A stretch of 64,000 nt of DNA from Cytospora piceicola. Taxonomy: Eukaryota > Ascomycota > Sordariomycetes > Diaporthales > Cytosporaceae. The notes beneath the pieces were generated by a model that saw only the letters and a program-made list of their open reading frames with translations, did no database searches and had not been told where the DNA came from. Shown piece by piece: positions 21,865 to 33,713 of the stretch; position 1 is the stretch's first letter, and every line of letters starts with the position of its first letter. The translations under genes and the position numbers were made by a program. The stretch covers positions 248,001 to 312,000 of the forward strand of contig JALQBC010000009.1 in assembly GCA_023375675.1 (NCBI GenBank), given 5' to 3'.

Positions 21865-22835
21865 GGATCGTTTTTTGCGACATTTTGAGACTGAACACCA
21901 TCATGGGCGCCAATGTCTGGGTTCAGAATGTACAATCATGGAGCACGAAGGTGGGGGGGGGGGGTCATATGACAGGACTGAGGTGACCAGAAGGAAGCCC
22001 ACGGGCTTCTGACACGGCGTTGTCGTCTAGGTTACAAGTCCACCGGGCATACAGACTTTGCTCAGCAATGGAACCATGCGCATTACTATTTTTCAAGACG
22101 AAGTCCTGCTATGAATACCAGTTGCTCCGGCTGGTTTGGCAGAGATAGCTGAGGCTTATGGCAAGATGGCGAGATGGACGAAGATTTTCGAAATTCGGGT
22201 GTTTTGGTACGTCTGCAGATGCTAAATAACGGCAGAGATCCTCCCCGAGGTCACTAGACTAATTCAAAATCGTTGATTTCCTGAGGTCTCTTACCAAGAT
22301 TGCAGTGATTGTTACCTACACCCTGCCTGGCATGAACCACTCCGCGAACCGTAGCTATATACGCGAGGTGCCGTGAGGTAACCGGCCACAATCCCATTTG
22401 ACAATGTCTACTGATATGGCTGGCTTATACCCTGCGCTCACCTTACTACTATCTTCTGCGACTATAACCAGCTAGGGGTGCGTTCTAATCATCCGCCTAG
22501 ACGCCTGTGGCACTGGGGACTTAGTTTCAGAGTGGTATTCTAGGCTATAGGATCTAGATTGGTAGCCGGGCCAGTTTGGTTGTCTGGCTGTGTGGTTGTC
22601 GGGTAATTTATGTGTGGGAAGTATCATACTTTTTAGTGACAGGGTGTAAGCCACAAGGTGTAAACCACAGGGTTTGATAATCGCTGCACTCAAGTGCGTG
22701 CTCCATACCAACCACAAGTTCTGTAGTTCTGTGAGCGTAGTGAGTGTGATGACACATAGGTTCTTGAATTTACAAGAAGTTATCGAAAAATAGTGCAGGT
22801 ATGATTATTATGAATCAATAATACAGTTCTAGACC
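21865..22835. other. intergenic, nothing recognised
   Basis: Convergent spacer between the coiled-coil gene and the minus-strand gene at 22836. A G11-12 run lies near 21953-21964. No gene-like frame. Confidence 0.5.
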
Positions 22836-23993
22836 TCACTGGCTCTGCCACCAGTCATCACCTGTATCAGCACGTTCCGTGTAGCGCGGCGGAGGTTCCT
22901 CAGAAGGGGACGAATCCATCGCTGAGGATATCTCCGTCTGCCCCGTGTGACCGTTGATCCTTTCAAACACTGCTTCTCGTATCTTCTGCAGCCTCATCCT
23001 CGCCTGCTTCACCTCCATACCCTTCTGGTCTGTCCCTTGCAAGATATCCCTATGCCGTTGCTTCGCCGCTATCAGGTCGGCGTTCAAGGCCCTAGCGCAC
23101 TGCTGAACCTCTATATTTGACTGCTTGATCTTACTGTGAAAAGCAGCATCTGTAAAAATGTTATCGAAGAAAACATCCCCAATCAAACTCCCTTGAGCTA
23201 TCCTTACAGGTGGCAGCTCCCGGACCAAAGGCGAGCACTGCCTGGCTTGCCTCACCATCATCCGCGCATGTTGGATCTGGTTGTCGGCTTGGCTCAGTGC
23301 GCTCCTCTCGATCATGTCTGTGAAAGTTCCACCGCCGAACATATCCATCCTCGATGCCTGCAAGGCGTCGTCCATGCACATCAGGCCGCCGTTCAGTAGT
23401 CTCTGCGCCTGGCTCAAAAACGTCACTGCTTGGCCCTCTGCTTCGGCTCGAGACCGGGCTCTCTGGTAAGCCTCTACAGCAGCATCCTTCTCCCTCTCCC
23501 GCTCATCTTCCTCGGGGAACCCAGGCGACGGTCCCGTGAATATGGACTCGTACAGGTTGTCCAGGTCCTTCTGCCTCTGTGCATGCGTCGCCGCCTTGCT
23601 TTGAAGCTCGTCGCGAACACTCCTCGCTTCACTGAGCATCGCTTCGAGGTTTTTCTTCATCACGTCCGCTTGGTGTTCCTCCTGCAGAACGTCAAAGTAC
23701 TCGCGCTCCTCCTTCGCCGCCTTGGCATCGAACTTGTCGGTCTTGCCGCTGACCTTGTAGGCAAAGCGCTTCATGACGCTGTCACGGTAGGACTCATGCT
23801 CTTTGAGCTCCTGCTTCCGCTTGTCTCCAAGCTGCTTGAGCTTGCGAGCCGCCTCGCCGAATTGTTTCTCAAGGTCGGCCACATAGCGTTTTTGAGCGCC
23901 AAGGGCCGGGATGGCGCTCTCTGTCTCGTGGAGGATGTGCAACAACTCGGTATTGCGTGCTGATGTCTCTCTGATCCTGGCTTCGAGAGACAT
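22836..23993 (-). CDS. conserved fungal coiled-coil protein, function unknown
   Basis: 385 residues, single exon, ATG at 23993. Starts SLEARIRETSARNTELLHIL. Residues ~40-150 are charged and helical, with a conserved-looking core ESYRDSVMKRFAYKVSGK and EEREYFDVLQEEHQAD. Then come SIFTGPSPGFPEEDE, LDALQAS-type helices, MDMFGGGTFTDMIERSALSQA and SLIGDVFFDNIFTDAAFHSKI, and a Pro-rich end (EEPPPRY). I recall this arrangement, especially GPSPGFPEEDE, MDMFGGGTF and DVxFDNIFTD, as a widespread but unnamed family in ascomycetes and basidiomycetes. No signal peptide or membrane segment; likely cytosolic. No enzyme motif is visible. Confidence 0.8.
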   Translation of the reverse strand: MSLEARIRETSARNTELLHILHETESAIPALGAQKRYVADLEKQFGEAARKLKQLGDKRKQELKEHESYRDSVMKRFAYKVSGKTDKFDAKAAKEEREYFDVLQEEHQADVMKKNLEAMLSEARSVRDELQSKAATHAQRQKDLDNLYESIFTGPSPGFPEEDEREREKDAAVEAYQRARSRAEAEGQAVTFLSQAQRLLNGGLMCMDDALQASRMDMFGGGTFTDMIERSALSQADNQIQHARMMVRQARQCSPLVRELPPVRIAQGSLIGDVFFDNIFTDAAFHSKIKQSNIEVQQCARALNADLIAAKQRHRDILQGTDQKGMEVKQARMRLQKIREAVFERINGHTGQTEISSAMDSSPSEEPPPRYTERADTGDDWWQSQ

Positions 23994-24749
23994 GGTGGAG
24001 TGAATAGGGGCGTTTGATTTGGTGCTTCCGGGCGTGATGGCTTTCGGCGTGTATGTACGTACTGGGTACTGGGATGTACCTAGATAACCATACCACGCAG
24101 AAACCAGGCTTAATTGGTGTAGGTGAAGGTTAATCTAGGTAGGTAGATGAGAGTGACGACGCCGTTCAACCTGTTCTAAGTGTCACGTAGGTAAGTAAAT
24201 GGCAAAGGGAAACAGTTCCGTCGTTGAGGCTGTCGATACGGAAAATACAGCGTCACTTTCTGATTCCTCCAGAGCCTTGGCTGACGCAATGTGGTGTCAC
24301 TCGTTGCTTCTACAAAATGAAAGAGGTCAGAGGTCAGAGGTCTCCAACTCTGCTGCCTATAAAAGCGCTACAGCCCACAGCCACGTGGAACCATCCCGCC
24401 TTGCTGTGCCTCTGGTCATCCTTCATAGTGACGCTGCTGTCTACACTGCGCCTCCGTCCCACTGAAGGCCTCTGTGTCATTCACCCCTTAGTCCAGGGTT
24501 AGGGCTAAGGGTGCCTGGACTCCAAGGTATATGTTGGCACTTGAGGGAGTAAGCCATCAACACTCTGCATTTAGACTTGTGATTGATTCATGATTCAATG
24601 TTGAGTCCCTTGGTATTGCAGTTCTACGGGTCTGAAACATTGACTAACTACGGAAAACAAACCCCCAGGTCTATGCTCCTTCAGATGATGATAGTTGCGC
24701 CGCACATACCCGCCTTCAACGTTTCAACTTCGAAGCCGTTGTGATGTTA
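23994..24749. other. intergenic; promoter side of the coiled-coil gene
   Basis: Spacer between two minus-strand genes. Contains TACCTAG / CTAGGTAGGTAG motifs at about 24079-24148 and a CTATAAAAG TATA-like sequence near 24358 on the plus strand, with no obvious gene downstream of it. Confidence 0.4.
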
Positions 24750-26273
24750 TCAGAGGTCGTGACGTTCCAGGTAGGGGTTAGACAGGACCTTGAACGATCG
24801 TCCGTCACCCACACACTTGAATACCAGCCCCTCACCGTCCTTCTGGTCTGCACGCTTCTGCAGCTCGCCATGGCTCTTGGCAATCTCAGGGATCTTGACG
24901 TACCCGACAACAGGAACGTGCTCTAGGCAGAGCTGAGTGGCTCTGACCAGAACCTGTCGTGGATCGAGGTGCTTCTGTCTGTCGATATCGAAGATCGAGT
25001 ACACAAAGAACTCCTTCTTGCCCCCGGGGATGCCCTCGCGATTCCCGTTGATTCCGTCGCCGCACAGCTCGCCGCTGATGGCGATGTTGCGCCCTACCTT
25101 GGAAAGCTTGGCAGGGAGGTCGTACTGCAGGGCGGTCTTCCAGTATCCGAAAGCACAAGCCTGTAACTCGTTGAGATCGACGTTCTTCGAACACACGCCG
25201 AAACGGCCGTTGTCGAGGACCGTGTTGGGACCGACCTTCTCGGGAAGAGGATTGAGTTCTTTGATGTAGCGCGAGTTGTTCTTGACGAAGTACACCGTCA
25301 TGGACGCGCCATCCAGCTTGACGGACTCCTGGTACTCCTTGTTCTGATACTTGGTATGCGAGAACAGATGCGGACAGTCCTGCAGACGTGTAATGTCGGT
25401 ACCGCTGAAAACGTGCTTTGGGAAATTTCCGAGTTTGCAATGCGCCGAGGGTGGCTGGCTGGGCTGTGCTTCTACCCACTTCTTGATGCCCAGTCTCTCC
25501 GCCCAGTTGGTCATCCGGTAGATGGCGAGGATGGTAAGACTCACCATGCGCTCGCTCAAGTCCCTGGGCCCCATTGCCACAATCTGGCGCACAGCGCTGA
25601 CCTCGTCCCAGATTTCCGGAAACTTCTCCACGGGGTAGACGTAGCCTTGTGTGACAATCTTCAGTTCGTCGTTCCCGAACCGTCGGGTCTTCACTCGGAA
25701 ACCCAGCTTCCCCTCGAACATATTGAGAGGCCTGAGGTTTGCGAACCGGCTATCGGCGGCGGGGAGGAAGGAGTCGTTCTCGAAGTAGAGAACCAGTTCA
25801 CCCTCCCGGAAAGCACGGGGAGGAACGAGGCAGGTCCAGCCGTCGATCTCAGCAAAGTGCATGTAGCGGCCGTTGATTCTCAAGGTATTGATCTTCTTCA
25901 CCTGTCGAAGACTGGCCAAGCGGAGGGTCTCGCCAGGGTGATCGTCGGTGAGTTCGGATTTGGCTGTAGCCTCGGTAGCAGGTTTGGTGGTAGACTTGGA
26001 CTTCTTCTTTTTATTCTTCTTCTCGATATTAATGAGAACAACTTGGTGCTGCTTCTCAAAGACATGTTGCATCCCAGTGTCGTGGCTCTTCACAGCTCCA
26101 GGGCTCTCCTCAACAGGTTGTATCTTCTCAGAGTTGACATCTGTAGCCAGCTTCATCGTCGAGGGCTGGTTGGCCGTGGTCTGAATGTCCTTATTCTTGT
26201 GGGTATACTTCGTAGGGTCAAAAGGGCGGAGACCGCCAGAAATTGACCAACTGCCCTGATTGTTTGCATCCAT
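24750..26273 (-). CDS. RNA ligase, Rnl5/DraRnl (DRB0094) type with N-terminal OB-like domain
   Basis: 507 residues, single exon; the first ATG is at 26273 (a GTG further up is not used). All nucleotidyltransferase ligase motifs are present: I, K319-L-D-G within ESVKLDGASM; III, GELCG (401-405); IIIa, FFVYSIFDI (422-430); IV, EGLVFK (481-486); V, SFKVLSNPYL (493-502). Residues ~115-215 (LRLASLRQVKKI, GWTCLVPPRAFREGELVLYF) fit the N-terminal OB-like module that marks Deinococcus-type Rnl5 enzymes, which seal 3'-OH/5'-PO4 nicks in RNA through an AMP-lysine intermediate. The first ~110 residues are an extra tail containing KKNKKKKSK, a likely nuclear signal. This is not the fungal tRNA ligase Trl1, which has kinase and phosphodiesterase domains. 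All catalytic residues look intact. Its native substrate is not known. Confidence 0.85.
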   Translation of the reverse strand: MDANNQGSWSISGGLRPFDPTKYTHKNKDIQTTANQPSTMKLATDVNSEKIQPVEESPGAVKSHDTGMQHVFEKQHQVVLINIEKKNKKKKSKSTTKPATEATAKSELTDDHPGETLRLASLRQVKKINTLRINGRYMHFAEIDGWTCLVPPRAFREGELVLYFENDSFLPAADSRFANLRPLNMFEGKLGFRVKTRRFGNDELKIVTQGYVYPVEKFPEIWDEVSAVRQIVAMGPRDLSERMVSLTILAIYRMTNWAERLGIKKWVEAQPSQPPSAHCKLGNFPKHVFSGTDITRLQDCPHLFSHTKYQNKEYQESVKLDGASMTVYFVKNNSRYIKELNPLPEKVGPNTVLDNGRFGVCSKNVDLNELQACAFGYWKTALQYDLPAKLSKVGRNIAISGELCGDGINGNREGIPGGKKEFFVYSIFDIDRQKHLDPRQVLVRATQLCLEHVPVVGYVKIPEIAKSHGELQKRADQKDGEGLVFKCVGDGRSFKVLSNPYLERHDL

Positions 26274-29144
26274 CGCGTTTGTGGAAGGCACTGAAGATGC
26301 TTTTCTGAGATAGCCTTTTTGCAGGACACCTCAAAGGTCGACCTTCTTGTAATTAGTGGTGGCAAGTATGTTTCAAAGAGTTTCGAAAGTAGGAAAGTAT
26401 TGGTGATTTGCAGGAGGGAGTGGAAGCTTGACTTTGCAATATACGAGTGATGGGGAAGAAGTATAAAATGAGGTTTGTGGTTTGTGGAAAAGGCTGTCTA
26501 TATATGGAAGGAACATAGACCGGGCCTACTTACTTGAATAGGTAAAAGGTTTGGCCAACTGCTTATATTGATAGACTGTCACTCTCCGTGCAGTATTCCT
26601 CTGAAGGAAGTGACTGGTTAATCTGAGTGAATTGTAAACTCAGATTTTGATGGACCAATCAATATTCCGAAAAGAAGAAGATGGCGGTTCAGACGAGGAT
26701 AGGATGAATAACTGGGCTCAAGTATGATATGAGACCCACTCAGGACAAAAGAATGGTTTGTGTGAAGTGTGCTTTGGTTGGTATTGAAGGTGGAATAATA
26801 ACTTGGAACTTCGAGGCCCCAAGAGGCCCTAAGCGCTAAGATATTTGCAACTACAGTAACACAATGGGGACAGCATTTGGTATGATGTGATTCACATCGA
26901 TAACAGCACAGAATGCAGGAGCAGCCCCTAATCTTCTTACTCGAGCGGAGCCTTCCAGCGATAGATATCAGCAACTAAGACTTGAAAGCTATCCCTAGAA
27001 GAAGAAGGGGTTCAACCGTTGGCGAAGGGCTAAGCTGGCAGCTTGACTTGAGAATCTGGAGACTCAGGGGGAGAGAAGATTGGACTGGTAGAAGGGTTGT
27101 ACATACCTTAGTAGTAGTCAAGTGCACATTCAGGCTACCAAATGACTGTACTCTGCCAGATTACGTGGGCAAACCATAAGAGATAAATCAAGAGTCATAT
27201 CAAAGATTTCAAGTAGGCTTAGGGGAGACGTTGTCCTGAAGGAGGATTGCTTTTTGAGACCGAAAGAAGTGGTCCTGTAAATCATTTACAAGTTGTTAAT
27301 TATACCCATCAAGACACTTATTAAGGGAACATGTTTTATGTTTAAGTGTATCATCGAAACACATCAAATTTGTGTCTGTAATCCTTGGGACTGCTAGAGA
27401 ACTGTTGATATACAAGCTGGGTTATGAGTAGTCAAGGCAGCCTCGTCTAGATGTACTCAAGCACGAGTGCTGCCCCTGAAAGCAACAACACAGAAGCCGA
27501 TCGATGCCCCGTCGCCCTTCTTTGCGTGAGTCCGAGCAAGTATACGAGACGATGACTGCCGACCTCAGCTCGAACTATTCTTGGTATTTGTCCCAGCCGC
27601 CAGTCATTCACTGAGTCTCAATGATTACACACGATTGCTGTTTGTAATGACCTCAACCTGCAAACAGAATGGATCTGCTTCCAAACTTGATATAATTATA
27701 ATCGAGCTGAGGCTGAATTCTATCCCTCTGGAAGAAATAAGGCCTGGGGGGGGGGCAGGGAAAATTGAAATATGGATCACAACCCACTTTGCTTTCTAGC
27801 GATGGCAATGTTCTTCGATTGGAACCTGGAATGATATGTTAGAAAGGCTGGATGGTGACATTGAATAGTGTAGTTTCTACCAGTTGATGCGCATGCCAGC
27901 CCACACCTTCTTGATTGGGTAACTGGCTGCCTTGTGTACCTAGATATTTTCTAAGGATTAGCTTTACATTTCCAAGGTTAAGCAAGGTCTCTTCAAACGG
28001 ATTCAGCACCTCTGACCCCATAAATCTCTCAAAATAGACTTGAGTACCTTGAAAACGATTAGGAGTTTGGTTCAACATGTATGAATTTGTTTATCGTTGC
28101 TGCTACCTAGGTACTTAAGTATGTATGTAGGCAATATAAGGGTATCTCATGTAACATCTTCGGTATACGACCGATCCGCAAGACTTGCATGGTAGTCTAC
28201 CATTGAAACTCTCACATTACTACTACCTATTTCGTCCAGGCTTTCTTGTAGTCTGTATAAAGAAATTGACATTATTCACTACAATAGTCTCGTTCTGTAG
28301 AGCTACCCAAGCACTTGAGGTGTTGTCCTTTGGGATCAGGCATTGCATTAAGTCTCACAAATAGGCCTGTTCCAATAGCCAATGTCTACTGAGGAAGCTA
28401 TGTTGGCTGATTATGCCACCATCCTCTTGCATCCTCGGGAAATGGATGGTAGTGGTCATGATAGCCTAAGCTGGCCTGGAAACCTGATCCATACCTAGGT
28501 AGCTGTACTTCCCCCCCCCCCCCCACCTTGATTATCACTCAGACACCTACCTCTACACAACCAATGCAGAGGTGTTTGTCCACATTCCTGTGAAATTTAA
28601 TCACGTGCCAATCAAAATGGCACATTTGGGTCGTTCTCGGGCGATGGGGGGTTTTAACATGTATCAGAAACCGAAGATATGCTATGTACAGTACAGCCAG
28701 CATTGAGGAGGGGGGAAGGGTACTTTTGGTCCAAACCCTGGGTAACCCTGTCTGCAAAGTATGAAATTGGATGATGGAGCGCACCCAACATACTCCAAAA
28801 GTATAACGAGAATCTAATTATATTGATCGGTTGGTTGTTTTGGCATGAATTGCATACAATATGATCAATCTCGAAGCCAGTCAAGGCCCAATATGCCCCA
28901 AATGAAGGAAAGCTAGCACTGAAGGCGGGGTGTTAGTGTTGCTTTTAGGCGGGTGGAGGTGCTGTGGCATTCACGAGGCCCCTGACAGAGGCACTGATTG
29001 ACGCCTCACTACTACTGTAAAATTTTAGCGTCGAGGTTTCACTTCGACGAGATCAACTCTCATCACCTTTGGAACCAATGCAGCTGTTACACTTGTCGTC
29101 GAATTCAAACACAAGTTCGGTTTCCTGTTCATTCAGCATTCAGC
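26274..29144. other. 2.9 kb intergenic stretch, no gene recognised
   Basis: Only short, motif-free frames. Holds homopolymers (G9 near 27747, C14 at 28511-28524) and two TACCTAGGTA palindromes (28104, 28492). The right end (about 28930-29144) is the promoter and leader of the TFIIIC-subunit gene. Confidence 0.5.
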
Positions 29145-31475
29145 ATGCGTACACGCAAAGCAAACAAGGCTAAGCGCTACAGCTACGCTGACACATATGG
29201 CATCGCGTCAGACGAAGACGCGGAAGCACCTCTGGCAGTTCAGGACGCCGAGGACGATGTCGACTTTGACGCGAACCAGGCAGAAGAGGGACAGAACGGC
29301 AGCGGCGATGAAGAAGAAGAAAATGACGCGTTGAACGATGAGGGCGAAGAGGATGTCGATCTATCTGGGAATGAGAAGGCGGAAGACGCAGTGGACGGCG
29401 ACGAAGAGGTCATCCCTGTCGAATCTGAGGATGATGGCGACGTCGATATCACCAGCCCAGTCAAGAAAGTACCAAGGGGAAGGGGAAGGCGGAAGAGGAA
29501 GCTGTCAAAGCAGGCCGCTGTTCATGCTATCCCTACATACCCTACCAATCTACAGCAAACACGCGTTTACGACGGACCGCTGAAACGATCGATTCGTACC
29601 ACACAGCTCCTCAATATGCTCTACGGGCCGGAGCCCGCGCATATCAGAATTATGAGGAGCATGGCCAGGAAGTGGTTTGATAGTCATGTGCTACCGGTAA
29701 AGTCATACACCGGCCAAGGCGGTGTCATGGAGAGCCCCTGGCTGGCCGAGGACTACGAGGTGGAGCAGAAGCAGTGGTCAAAGGTATGGTACGAGAGGTA
29801 CCGCGCAGCGCCGAAGGGTCGCTTGCAGCAATCGCGGAAGATCCGGTCAGAACATGTTGAGATGTTCAAGCCGCCACAAGACGACATGATCTGTTCATTA
29901 GGACCTTTCAATGCCCAGAGGCAGGTGCGGACGCGGTACGGACTTGGCCAGCCGGTTTTGGAAACCGGAGAGCCATCGGAGGCAGTCGACCCAGACCTTC
30001 AAACCAGCACACCACCACGAGGTTGGCTACTGGACACGGGAGGGCTTCCCCTAGGTATCGGCTGGGCGCCTGTTTCGGGACACAAGGAGCAATTTCTGGC
30101 CGTGTGCACCGTTCCCTACTCCGATCAGGAGCCAAAGTACGCAGGTGCTCCTGAAGAACACCCAGAGGAGATCAAGAGGGGCAGCATCCAGATATGGTCC
30201 ATTCCATGCCACAAAGACGACGGCGCCCATTCCCGCCTGGTTCATCATCTTTGGTTTGATTGGGGCCGGCCGAAACGACTGCAATGGTGTCCCGTGCCTT
30301 CGCCTGACGAGTCCAAAATCGGCATGCTCGCCGTACTCTGTGCCGATGGCCAGGTTAGGGTTTTTGAGTTGTCGAAACCAGTTTCTAGCCAGGTAAACTA
30401 TGGTATGCTCTCCGAACTATCACCAGCCGAATTCGAGATGCTCGATAGCTAACAGTTTCCACCAGAGTGGATGACCTCTCCAATCGCCACCCTCGGATTC
30501 ACAGATGAATACATGGTACTTGCAACTTCTCTCACCTGGGTAAGCACCAACCGTGTCTGCCTCGGCCACACGGATGGCTCCATCAGCCTGTGGTCCATCT
30601 ACCCTCGAAAATTACTGCTCCGGAAATCCATCCACATCAGCTACATACTTGATGTCGCCAGCGGGTTTCCCTCGCATCCGTACCACATCGCCTCTACACC
30701 TGTTGGCGGCTCCCCAACCTTGACGGACCTCAACCTGCCAAGTTCTGAGACGACACATATTCCGATTGTTGAGGCAGTCAACTTCCAGAATAACTTGATG
30801 GACTGGAACGACCACCTCCAGGGCTTCTTTGGTATGCACCCATCGCCCACGCCCCAACATACTGCTATTGGATGGGCGCACATACGCTTCTTCGTGCAGA
30901 GTCGCACGCTCATGACGACACCAAGCGCGCCCATATGCCTCGCCTCGGGCAAGACGCACCCTTTCGTGCTGGTCGGCTGTGCGGACGGTAGCCTCTGGGC
31001 CATGAACCCACTGAGAGTGTTGTTGAGGGACAGTGCCGATTCCATCTACAAGCTCAAGATACTGCAACACGAGTTCCGCCCCATGGCGAAACTTAAAATC
31101 CCGCAGCGGCCGGGCGAGGAGATTCGCGGCGCGGCACGAATCCTGCAGGGTTTCCTACCGGAAACGAACAGCAACACTCATGGGGAGTTGGTCAGGGAAA
31201 CAAACCTAATCAGGCCCAACAAGAGAAAGTCCAGGAGTAAGAAGTCGAGTCGTCCTGAGCCTGCTGAGGGGAATGGTGAAGATGACGACGGTCTGCCCAG
31301 GGGGGGTGGCAAGGCCCTGGCCAAGTCGCTCGACAAAACGAGAGCTATTGTACACGAGGCGCGGACAAGAGTGGTGGTAACGGCGTGGAACCCGAATGTG
31401 GAGTATGGCTGGTGGGCGGCTGCTGCGATGGGGTCTGGCTTGGTGAAGATCATGGATTTGGGAATTGATGAGTAA
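29145..31475 (+). CDS. TFIIIC subunit, Tfc6-like WD40 protein
   Basis: Two exons, 29145-30402 and 30466-31475, 755 residues. The intron (GTATGC donor, GCTAAC branch, CCACCAG acceptor) joins SSQVNY to EWMTSPIATLGF. The N-terminal ~125 residues are very acidic (runs of Glu/Asp), followed by a basic, AT-hook-like PRGRGRRKRKLSK at about 107-120. The rest has WD40-type strands, such as GSIQIWSIPC, GQVRVFELSK, GHTDGSISLWSIYPRKLLL and GCADGSLWAMNPLRVLL. A Lys/Arg-rich linker (NKRKSRSKKSSRP) precedes the last repeat. The layout fits fungal Tfc6/Sfc6, part of the tauB half of TFIIIC that binds the B box of tRNA genes for RNA polymerase III. Nuclear. The subunit assignment rests on layout and recall and is less secure than the WD40 call. 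Confidence 0.75.
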
Positions 31476-31716
31476 CGAGCACGCTGCAGGTTACCTAGAG
31501 CCCTAGGCTTCTTTGTAGATTATATTGGTAGGAATGAGAGACCCGATGTGCTGTGGAAATCCTTCTGTTTCTAGCGAGGGACTCGTGTAGACATCAAATT
31601 ATGCCTCCCTCAGCACAGTCTATGCTGAGCGTCTTCAGTCTTTTACTGGAGCTATTTTATCACGATCATTCCGTCTATAGAAGCAGTTATTTATATCTAA
31701 TGTGTTCCGAACACCC

Positions 31717-32820
31717 CTAACACCTTGCTCCGAGGGACCCATGATGAAAGTCAAATGCCTTAATCATGCCATACAAATGCGACGCGGCAGCCATGAGGAT
31801 CAAGACATGGAATATTTGATGTGAGCTGCCCCAGATGTCGAACGTCCTTGGAAAGCTCCTCTCTGGCCATCTCATCTGCGAATTGTATTAGCAACCTGGC
31901 ATACATAGGGACACCCGCGGGTAACAAGGGTATGGTGACTCACAGCATAGATAAATGCTCCCAATATATACAATACGCCCTGCAAGAGAACCCAGTCGAG
32001 TCCCATACGCTCATTCAGTTCTTGGTAGCCATATATGGTCAAACCATGAATGACGGGGATGACACCGGAGACTCCCAAGCCCACGAACATCATGGCACGG
32101 TAAGGTCGCCATTCTGAGGTACGAAAGTGCTCGAACCAGGAAACAATCAGACAGCCCAGGCCTAAGACGGAGATCTGCTCCAATATGTCAGCATTGCAAC
32201 ATGTTACCTCCCTGGAGGGTGTCTTAAAGGCGACTGACCGTAGACAGGTACAACTCCATCAAATCTGTTAAGCAGTAAAACCCGTAGTACATCGCCGGCA
32301 CAAAACTCCCCAGGATCAAGCAGACGATACCGGTGTAGTCGAGCTTGTTCCCCCATTTTGCCACACTAGGCGAGTGATTACACAAGGCATGATACGTAGC
32401 GCTCATTCCCAGGCACGAGAACGCACCCGCGAAGAAACACCCGAAGACGAGCCAGTCCGTCCTCGTGGCACTGGCATACCTCGGTGCGATACTAGCCTCG
32501 AAGAAGATGTAGGCCAGGAGCCCTAGGACGCCAAAGGTAATGGCGCCGAGGAGGTGCGACCAGATGTTGACGGACTCGTTGTGCAGGAAGAAGATGCTGC
32601 TAAATGAGCCCCAATAGCTGTTGGAGGTCTGTCGGTAGCCGGTGAAGATGAAGGTGTTGTCTTTGCGCCAGTCGGGAAGTTCGTCCCACGCCCATAGCAG
32701 CGAGGATTCTATCTTCTCTTCCACGGTCTTGACGGTTTCCAACAAGGAGTCGGAGGCATGGCTGTGGGTGGTGGATGGTGACGAACTGCGACGCCGACGG
32801 AGGTTTGGTACCTGTGCCAT
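31717..32820 (-). CDS. PAQR / hemolysin-III family seven-TM receptor (Izh-like)
   Basis: Three exons, 32820-32239, 32174-31944 and 31875-31717, 323 residues; all junctions are phase 0. After a Ser-rich cytosolic start come the family motifs: FIFTGYR and HNESVNIWSHLLGA, SATYHALCNHS (the metal-site serine/histidine region), KLDYTGI, and the final HxxxH block SSHQIFHVLILMAAASHLYG. Together these give the Ser-Asp-His-His zinc site of PAQR proteins. Seven hydrophobic segments are visible. In yeast, relatives (Izh1-4) respond to zinc and lipid status, and PAQRs in general may act as ceramidases. The last exon is too short to stand out and was found through its HxxxH motif. It converges with the TFIIIC-subunit gene, 241 bp apart. 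Confidence 0.9.
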
Positions 32821-33713
32821 GGTCCAGCCGGGAGTGAGTAAAAGATCCGGATATCGGGCGGTATCTAGGTAGTTCTGGAGGGTGAGGCTGCTCTGTGATG
32901 CTGATGACGTTTCTAAGCGCAGTTGTCACGAGCCTTAGATTGGTATTATTCGGAATGTAGGGCCAAATATCAACGAGAGTCTGAATGTAATGAGATCATG
33001 TTTCTCTTTTAGGTCCGCGACGAAAGTTGAGTGCCGTCATTTTGTTGGGATTTGCACATGGGAATTCATATTGAGACGGTGTGGCTCCCGAGGTCAACAT
33101 GCCGAAAGTCACCAGAGGCCGGAGAGTCTCTAAGTGCTCGCTCTTTCTCTGGAAGCAAAGCTAAGATTGGCACTGTGCCTCAGCGACGACATTTTGCTGC
33201 TAGACGCAGCTATAGAACAGCCAAAGTGCTGGCGGATACAGTATATGCACTGTACAGCCGAACTGGACCCTGAAGATCAATGCAAACAGCGGAGCCCTCA
33301 GGCGCGTTCGCTTAGGAAAATCATTAAAGGCATCCAAAGACGTTTTTTGGAGTGCAAAATTAACTTCACGTTCTATATGTTAAAATGCACAAGTTCATGC
33401 GTGGTGGCCACGATGAAGCAATGTCTGTGACCGTGGACGGGGTGGCCATGTTAGGGATTATGGCCTGATATGTTGACCATGCATTTGATCAAATTGCTTC
33501 TGGGTGAGCTTCTGGGCTCCTCATCCTCGCTTCAAGCAGAACGATGTATTCAGATCGGAGTTCGACGCTGTCGCTATTAAACCCAATATGTCCGGCGCCA
33601 TTGCATAAACCTCCACGAATCTGTCTTTTTTTCTTTCTTTTCTCGTCGTAAACGTGACTGTCCCTTCTCAGAGACCGCAATGCAAAATCATGGTATCAAA
33701 GCTTCTTCGTCCC
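32821..33713. other. intergenic, nothing recognised
   Basis: Promoter of the PAQR gene on the left and 3' flank of TMA7 on the right. Short frames without similarity. Confidence 0.45.
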
